A stretch of 9,774 nt of DNA. Origin: an uncultured Actinomycetes bacterium. Lineage in GTDB: Bacteria; Actinomycetota; Actinomycetes; Nanopelagicales; Nanopelagicaceae. The notes under the pieces were generated by a model that was not told the DNA's origin, ran no database searches, and was given only the letters and a program-made list of their open reading frames with translations. A program made the position numbers and the translations under genes. Positions within the stretch are counted from its first letter, which is position 1. Each line of letters begins with the position of its first letter. The stretch covers positions 1 through 9,774 of the forward strand of contig CAIMBV010000237.1 of the NCBI GenBank assembly GCA_903839355.1, read 5' to 3'. Positions 6,340 through 9,774 of the stretch are shown here, in pieces.

Positions 6340-8073
6340 CCAAGCCAGCTCTAACTCCTCATACTCTCGCTCCAAATTCTCCTGCTCTGTATGTAACTCA
6401 ACCAATCTGGCGTGATCGGTTGTAATAGAGCTGAGTTCAACACCTATTTCTGCAATACGAGCTTGGCGCCGCTCCATCTGCTTCTCCAACCGCGACAACT
6501 CTTTTTTGAGAGCTTTCTGCTCTAAAACCGTTGACTCTTTCTTAGCGGCAATAGCCTGACTTACCGATTGGCTAGCAGTTTTACGGAGTTGCAAGTACTC
6601 ATCAATTCCGCGCGGCAGATCTCGAAGCGAACGATCTCCAAGTAACCCCACGAAGGTGTCGCAGACACGTTCCAAGAAGTAACGATCGTGTGAGATGACA
6701 ATAAGAGTCCCGCCAAATGAATCGAGTAGATCCTCCAATGCAGTTAATGTTTCAACATCGAAATCATTTGTAGGTTCATCCAGAAGCAGAACATTGGGGC
6801 TATCCATTAGTAGGCGAGTGAGTTGCAGGCGACGCCTCTCTCCCCCCGATAAATCTCCCACTGGCGTCCACTGCTGATCTTTATTGAATCCAAGACGTTC
6901 ACAGAGTTGGCTAGCCGAGAGTTCCTTGCCGTTGCCAAGTTGCACTCGATTAGCAACTTTCTCTACCGCCTCTAGAACTCTCCAAGCGGGATCTAACTCC
7001 TCTAAATGTTGTGAGAGATATGCTGCCTTCACGGTTACACCAGTGACGAGCTTGCCCGCACTGATTTTGCCTTCACCGCTCAAGATCTTCATGAGAGTCG
7101 TCTTACCTGCGCCATTGACTCCGACGATTCCGATGCGATCTCCCGGACCGATATTCCAATAAATATCATCCAACAACTGGAGTTCACCAGCTTTAGCGCT
7201 AGCCTGGTGAATTTCATAAACTGTATTACCAAGTCGATTAGATGCAAAGTTGAGAAGTTCCGCCTCATTACGCGGCGCAGGTTCGTTGGCAATCAAAGTA
7301 TTGGCAGCATCTATACGGAACTTTGGTTTTGATGTGCGCGCAGGAGCGCCCCGGCGCAACCATGCTAACTCTTTACGAATCAACATATTGCGCTTGCTAT
7401 CTTCTACGGAGGATTGGCGAGCGCGCTCGGCTTTCGAGAGTACAAATGCAGAGTAACCACCTTCGTACTCCAAGACTTGACCATCGACCACCTCCCAGAT
7501 CTGGTCAGAGATTTCATCAAGAAACCATCGATCGTGGGTGATAACCACAACGCTCAACTCAGAGCGCGATTTAAGGTGTTGTGCTAACCAGGCAACGCCT
7601 TCCACATCAAGGTGGTTTGTTGGTTCATCCAAGAGAATTAGATCTAAATCATCGACCAACAATTTTGCGAGATTGACGCGCCTGCGCTCTCCGCCTGATA
7701 GGGAGTGGAATGCGCGATCGAGTAGGTCATCGCTATGACCACCAAAGAGCCCCTGCAATACCTCTCGTATTCGGCTATTGCCAGCCCATTCGTGGACCGG
7801 CAGATCTCCGAGAACCACCTCCCGAACTGTGGATCCAGCGGCGGCGTTATCGGCCTGACTTAAGATGCCGATCGCCACTGCATTGGATTTGGCCACTCGT
7901 CCCGAATCGGGCTCCAAGGCTCCTGCCATTATCTTGAGCAGGGTGCTCTTGCCATCGCCATTACGCCCAACAATGCCAATCCGCTCGCCCTGGGCGACGC
8001 CCAATGAGACGCCGTCCAGGAGCGGGCGGATATCGAAGGCCTTCGAGACCGACTCTAGATTAAGTAAATTCAT
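6319..8073 (-). CDS. uup: ABC-F family ATPase, Uup type
   Basis: Soluble protein of 584 residues with two fused ABC ATPase domains and no membrane segments, so not a transporter. Domain 1: Walker A G36-RNGDGKS43, signature LSGGE 125-129, Walker B ending D149-E150, switch H180. Domain 2: Walker A G318-VNGAGKT325, signature LSGGE 408-412, Walker B D432-E433, switch H462. The interdomain linker at about 215-260 carries the E235-LAWLRRG...ARTSK stretch seen in Uup-like proteins. Residues ~510-580 form a charged C-terminal coiled coil, also Uup-like. Family members act on the ribosome or in genome maintenance; antibiotic-protection ABC-F proteins are related but less likely. The start is fixed: an in-frame TAG is at 8077-8079 and the Walker A follows closely. 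The gene lies 38 bases downstream of the HtrA-like gene and may share its transcript. Its end overlaps galT. Confidence 0.9.
   Translation of the reverse strand: MNLLNLESVSKAFDIRPLLDGVSLGVAQGERIGIVGRNGDGKSTLLKIMAGALEPDSGRVAKSNAVAIGILSQADNAAAGSTVREVVLGDLPVHEWAGNSRIREVLQGLFGGHSDDLLDRAFHSLSGGERRRVNLAKLLVDDLDLILLDEPTNHLDVEGVAWLAQHLKSRSELSVVVITHDRWFLDEISDQIWEVVDGQVLEYEGGYSAFVLSKAERARQSSVEDSKRNMLIRKELAWLRRGAPARTSKPKFRIDAANTLIANEPAPRNEAELLNFASNRLGNTVYEIHQASAKAGELQLLDDIYWNIGPGDRIGIVGVNGAGKTTLMKILSGEGKISAGKLVTGVTVKAAYLSQHLEELDPAWRVLEAVEKVANRVQLGNGKELSASQLCERLGFNKDQQWTPVGDLSGGERRRLQLTRLLMDSPNVLLLDEPTNDFDVETLTALEDLLDSFGGTLIVISHDRYFLERVCDTFVGLLGDRSLRDLPRGIDEYLQLRKTASQSVSQAIAAKKESTVLEQKALKKELSRLEKQMERRQARIAEIGVELSSITTDHARLVELHTEQENLEREYEELELAWLELNVS
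6331..6355. repeat. 10-bp direct repeat at the convergent galT/ABC-F junction
   Basis: CAGCTCTAAC occurs at 6331-6340 and 6346-6355, 15 bases apart. The first copy contains the galT stop codon. Both copies are in frame in the minus-strand ABC-F gene, where they encode the repeated LEL of ...LELAWLEL near its C-terminus. It may be a trace of a 15-base duplication, or simply coiled-coil periodicity. Confidence 0.6.
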
Positions 8074-8078
8074 CCCCT
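8074..8078 (-). promoter_or_regulatory. Ribosome-binding-like purine run abutting the ABC-F start
   Basis: AGGGG directly touches the ATG at 8073 with no spacer, too close for standard Shine-Dalgarno pairing. No in-frame start upstream is possible because TAG precedes by one codon. No TANNNT sits at leaderless distance. Translation may rely on coupling to, or readthrough of ribosomes from, the gene ending at 8112, or on another initiation mode. Confidence 0.4.
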
Positions 8079-8086
8079 ACAGTCTG

Positions 8087-8122
8087 TCACGAATTTGTGA
8101 TCCTATGAATTCTACGAATTTG
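8087..8122. repeat. Palindrome and direct repeat between the protease and ABC-F genes
   Basis: TCACGAATTTGTGA (8087-8100) is a near-perfect 14-bp palindrome (one mismatched pair). The nine bases ACGAATTTG inside it (8089-8097) recur at 8114-8122, 25 bases apart, across the end of the protease gene. The half-sites are in the reverse order to a CRP site (TGTGA-N6-TCACA). They could be an operator or a weak AT-rich hairpin. No U-tract follows on either strand. Confidence 0.4.
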
Positions 8123-9272
8123 AAGGCGCAGAGCCGAGAGTGACGGAGTAGGTCTTACTTGCACCACTCGGGAGCGTTGCTGTTATTGAGACAGTGCTTC
8201 CTGGAGCATAGGAACGAATTCGAACGATTGCAGTATCTACATCCGGAATGCGAACTCCACCAATATTGGTGATGATCGATCCAACGGTTATTCCTGCCTT
8301 CTCAGCGGCACCACCCGAGACCAATTGACCAACCTTCGCACCCTTGCCGGTATAGGTGGAGTCAAAGTAGACACCTAGAACTGGGCGAGTCGATGTATGA
8401 GTTGGGCTATTAATGATCTCGTTGATCGTACGTTGCGCCTCCACCATGGGAATTGCAAAGCCCAATCCGATTGAACCAGCTTGAGTTCCAGTGGTTACAT
8501 CAGATGCGATCGCGCTATTAATACCAATCATTCTTCCTTGAGAGTCAGTCAGCGGTCCTCCCGAATTACCTGGATTGATTGCAGCATCAGTCTGAATTGC
8601 ATCTACATAAGATTGAGTTGAGGCATTCTCGCTCTGCGTTGCAACAGGGCGGTTAAGTGCAGAGACGATACCTGATGTGACAGTTCCAGATAATCCAAGC
8701 GGTGATCCAAATGCAATTACTGGATCACCGATTGAAATGCTCGTTGAATCTCCAATAGTAATCACTGGAAGATTTGGGGTGGTTATATGCAAAACAGCGA
8801 GATCATATGAGATATCGCGTCCAACCAGAGTAGCTGGAACTGTATTTCCATTGTTGAGGTCGACCGTGATCGTGTCGCTAGATCCAGGGACCGTGGTTGC
8901 ATCGATGACGTGATTATTGGTGACGATATATGAACCAGTTGAATCAGATTTGATCACTGAACCAGAGCCCGTATCTCCGGAGCCATCAGCTGCATTTACA
9001 TTAACCGTAACAACCGCTGGCTCAACCTTGGCAACAACGTTTTTAAGCGAACCGTTACCAACGCTAACTGCAGTCCTGTTTCCAGTGCAGACCCCTGTGG
9101 TGCTGGCATATAACGCACCTGTGGTGTTATCGGCGCAGGCTGTTACAACACTAGTACTTGTCAGGCTATTTGCGGCAGTAGCTACTCCACCAATCAAGGT
9201 AGCTCCTGCAATAAAGCCAATAACCAGCTTGGAGATTGTGCTTAATCCATTGATCTTTTGTAGCGTGGACAT
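8112..9272 (-). CDS. HtrA/DegP-like serine protease (S1C family) with PDZ domain, membrane-anchored
   Basis: Envelope quality-control protease of 386 residues. A short cytoplasmic start is followed by one hydrophobic helix at about 14-35, placing the rest outside the membrane. The trypsin-like domain (about 75-290) has the full triad: H121 in TNNHV, D157 in YDLAVL, S237 in GNSGGP. A single PDZ domain follows (about 295-383, with L299-G300-V and the G318-SGGAAEKAGI core), which in this family binds unfolded or exposed C-termini. Unusual is the linker: C46 and C62 bracket a short Asn/Thr/Gly-rich segment (CADNTTG...C-TGNRTAVS) between helix and protease. The ATG is preceded by AAAGGGG (9279-9285) at 6 bases. 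The first gene of a likely pair with the ABC-F gene. No convincing promoter is seen in the 84-base gap upstream. Confidence 0.92.
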   Translation of the reverse strand: MSTLQKINGLSTISKLVIGFIAGATLIGGVATAANSLTSTSVVTACADNTTGALYASTTGVCTGNRTAVSVGNGSLKNVVAKVEPAVVTVNVNAADGSGDTGSGSVIKSDSTGSYIVTNNHVIDATTVPGSSDTITVDLNNGNTVPATLVGRDISYDLAVLHITTPNLPVITIGDSTSISIGDPVIAFGSPLGLSGTVTSGIVSALNRPVATQSENASTQSYVDAIQTDAAINPGNSGGPLTDSQGRMIGINSAIASDVTTGTQAGSIGLGFAIPMVEAQRTINEIINSPTHTSTRPVLGVYFDSTYTGKGAKVGQLVSGGAAEKAGITVGSIITNIGGVRIPDVDTAIVRIRSYAPGSTVSITATLPSGASKTYSVTLGSAPSNS

Positions 9273-9333
9273 TGAATTCCCCTTTACGATGAAATTTCCC
9301 TCAAAATTCCAATGCCTAATTGAAGCCTCGGCG

Positions 9334-9362
9334 TCCTAGAAAATTATCAATACTTGCTAGGA
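9334..9362. repeat. Inverted repeat over the end of the MFS gene
   Basis: TCCTAG (9334-9339) and CTAGGA (9357-9362) are perfect 6-bp inverted arms 17 bases apart. The right arm includes the MFS stop codon. The AT-rich centre contains GATAAT on the minus strand (9343-9348), a possible -10 for the protease gene, but without a good -35. The arms have the same CCTAG/CTAGG sequence as the dyad at 5237-5250. Confidence 0.3.
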
Positions 9363-9774
9363 GTTTTCTGAGAGAGCATCTGGCAACTTCATCTGCCAGA
9401 CCGCGGGGATCGCCAACATTCCCAGAATGAAGATGAGCGAGATTGCGGCAAATATAGTGATCGTGTGGCTCACTCCAAGCACGGCGGCCAAGGGAGCGGC
9501 CATTGCCAGCCCTACAGGCCGTAATAGCAAGGTGCCCATTCCATCGAAGGCAGAAGCCCTAGATAGCGCCTCTCTCGGAATCGTGAGTTGAAATGCGGTA
9601 CCCCAGAGCGCGCCCCATAGATCCAAGGTGATACCCCATAAGAATGCGCCGAAGGCGAGGAGAAGTAATGGAGCGGGTCGAGCCAGAAGCAGTAGGTAGC
9701 CTGTCAGAGTGACCGAGATTGCGGTCAAAAAGCGCATCGGGTACTTAACTTTGATTTTGATACCCAACAGGGAG
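9357..9774 (-). CDS. MFS transporter, C-terminal part (cut by window edge)
   Basis: Only the last 138 codons are visible. The frame stays open to the window end, so the N-terminal part lies beyond 9774. The TTG at 9765-9767 is almost certainly an internal Leu, not a start. The fragment holds about four hydrophobic helices, probably helices 9-12 of a 12-helix major facilitator. The loop WGTAFQLTIPREALSRASAFD, with conserved Q, P-x-E and R before an Asp, fits the MFS_3 / EntS-like exporter group. The substrate cannot be told. It ends with TAG, 84 bases before the protease gene on the same strand. Confidence 0.75.
   Translation of the reverse strand, partial: SLLGIKIKVKYPMRFLTAISVTLTGYLLLLARPAPLLLLAFGAFLWGITLDLWGALWGTAFQLTIPREALSRASAFDGMGTLLLRPVGLAMAAPLAAVLGVSHTITIFAAISLIFILGMLAIPAVWQMKLPDALSENS

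Noticed and set aside
6319..8073. ABC-F protein as the missing ATPase of the sugar importer, or as an antibiotic-resistance factor
   Set aside because: Two fused ATPase domains with an ABC-F linker do not pair with importer permeases. The Uup-like linker and C-terminal coiled coil argue against the antibiotic-protection subgroups.
8087..8100. Possible CRP/FNR-type site (TCACGAATTTGTGA)
   Set aside because: The half-sites are in the opposite order to TGTGA-N6-TCACA, so it does not match. Kept only as an unassigned palindrome.
8917..9339. 140-residue plus-strand open frame opposite the protease gene
   Set aside because: Its Val/Thr/Pro-rich low-complexity protein is what the reverse of the Thr/Val-rich protease sequence would give. 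No motif or start signal is seen.
9765..9767. TTG as the start of a small four-helix membrane protein
   Set aside because: The frame is open to the window edge and the protein resembles the C-terminal part of a 12-helix transporter. A truncated gene is simpler.

Overview
The window looks like a chromosome segment of a small-genome, moderate-GC actinobacterium, of the free-living aquatic kind (Nanopelagicales/acI-like). This is inferred from the protein families, the very short intergenic gaps, a convergent gene overlap, and a galT start that fits leaderless transcription. No marker gene settles the taxon. I see no mobile element, tRNA, rRNA or CRISPR array.

Layout. Positions 1-203 are a promoter region. 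Positions 204-3609 hold a plus-strand transporter operon resembling the alpha-glucoside (Agl) ABC system: a secreted binding protein (aglE-like), a strong intercistronic hairpin, then two overlapping permease genes (aglF-like, aglG-like). Converging on it from the minus strand, 8 bp away, is a GH13 alpha-glucosidase (aglA-like, 3618-5228) with an intact catalytic triad. A 43-bp gap holding overlapping divergent promoter candidates and an inverted repeat separates it from plus-strand galT (5272-6339). galT overlaps by 21 bp the end of a convergent minus-strand ABC-F ATPase gene of Uup type (6319-8073). Upstream of that on the minus strand are a membrane-anchored HtrA-like protease with a PDZ domain (8112-9272) and the C-terminal end of an MFS transporter (9357-9774, cut by the window edge).

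How it fits together. The first half is a sugar uptake and breakdown locus: the binding protein captures an alpha-glucoside such as maltose, trehalose or sucrose, the two permeases import it, and the GH13 enzyme splits it in the cytoplasm. GalT would feed galactose-1-phosphate into the Leloir pathway. No ABC ATPase for the importer and no sugar regulator are in the window, so a shared MsmK/AglK-type ATPase must be encoded elsewhere. The second half (ABC-F, protease, MFS) is housekeeping or stress-related and has no evident link to the sugar genes.

I found no clearly new system. The points most worth a second look are regulatory: transcription signals packed inside neighbouring coding sequences, a repeated promoter-like element, and a binding protein without a lipobox. 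The HtrA-like protein also carries a two-cysteine insert.
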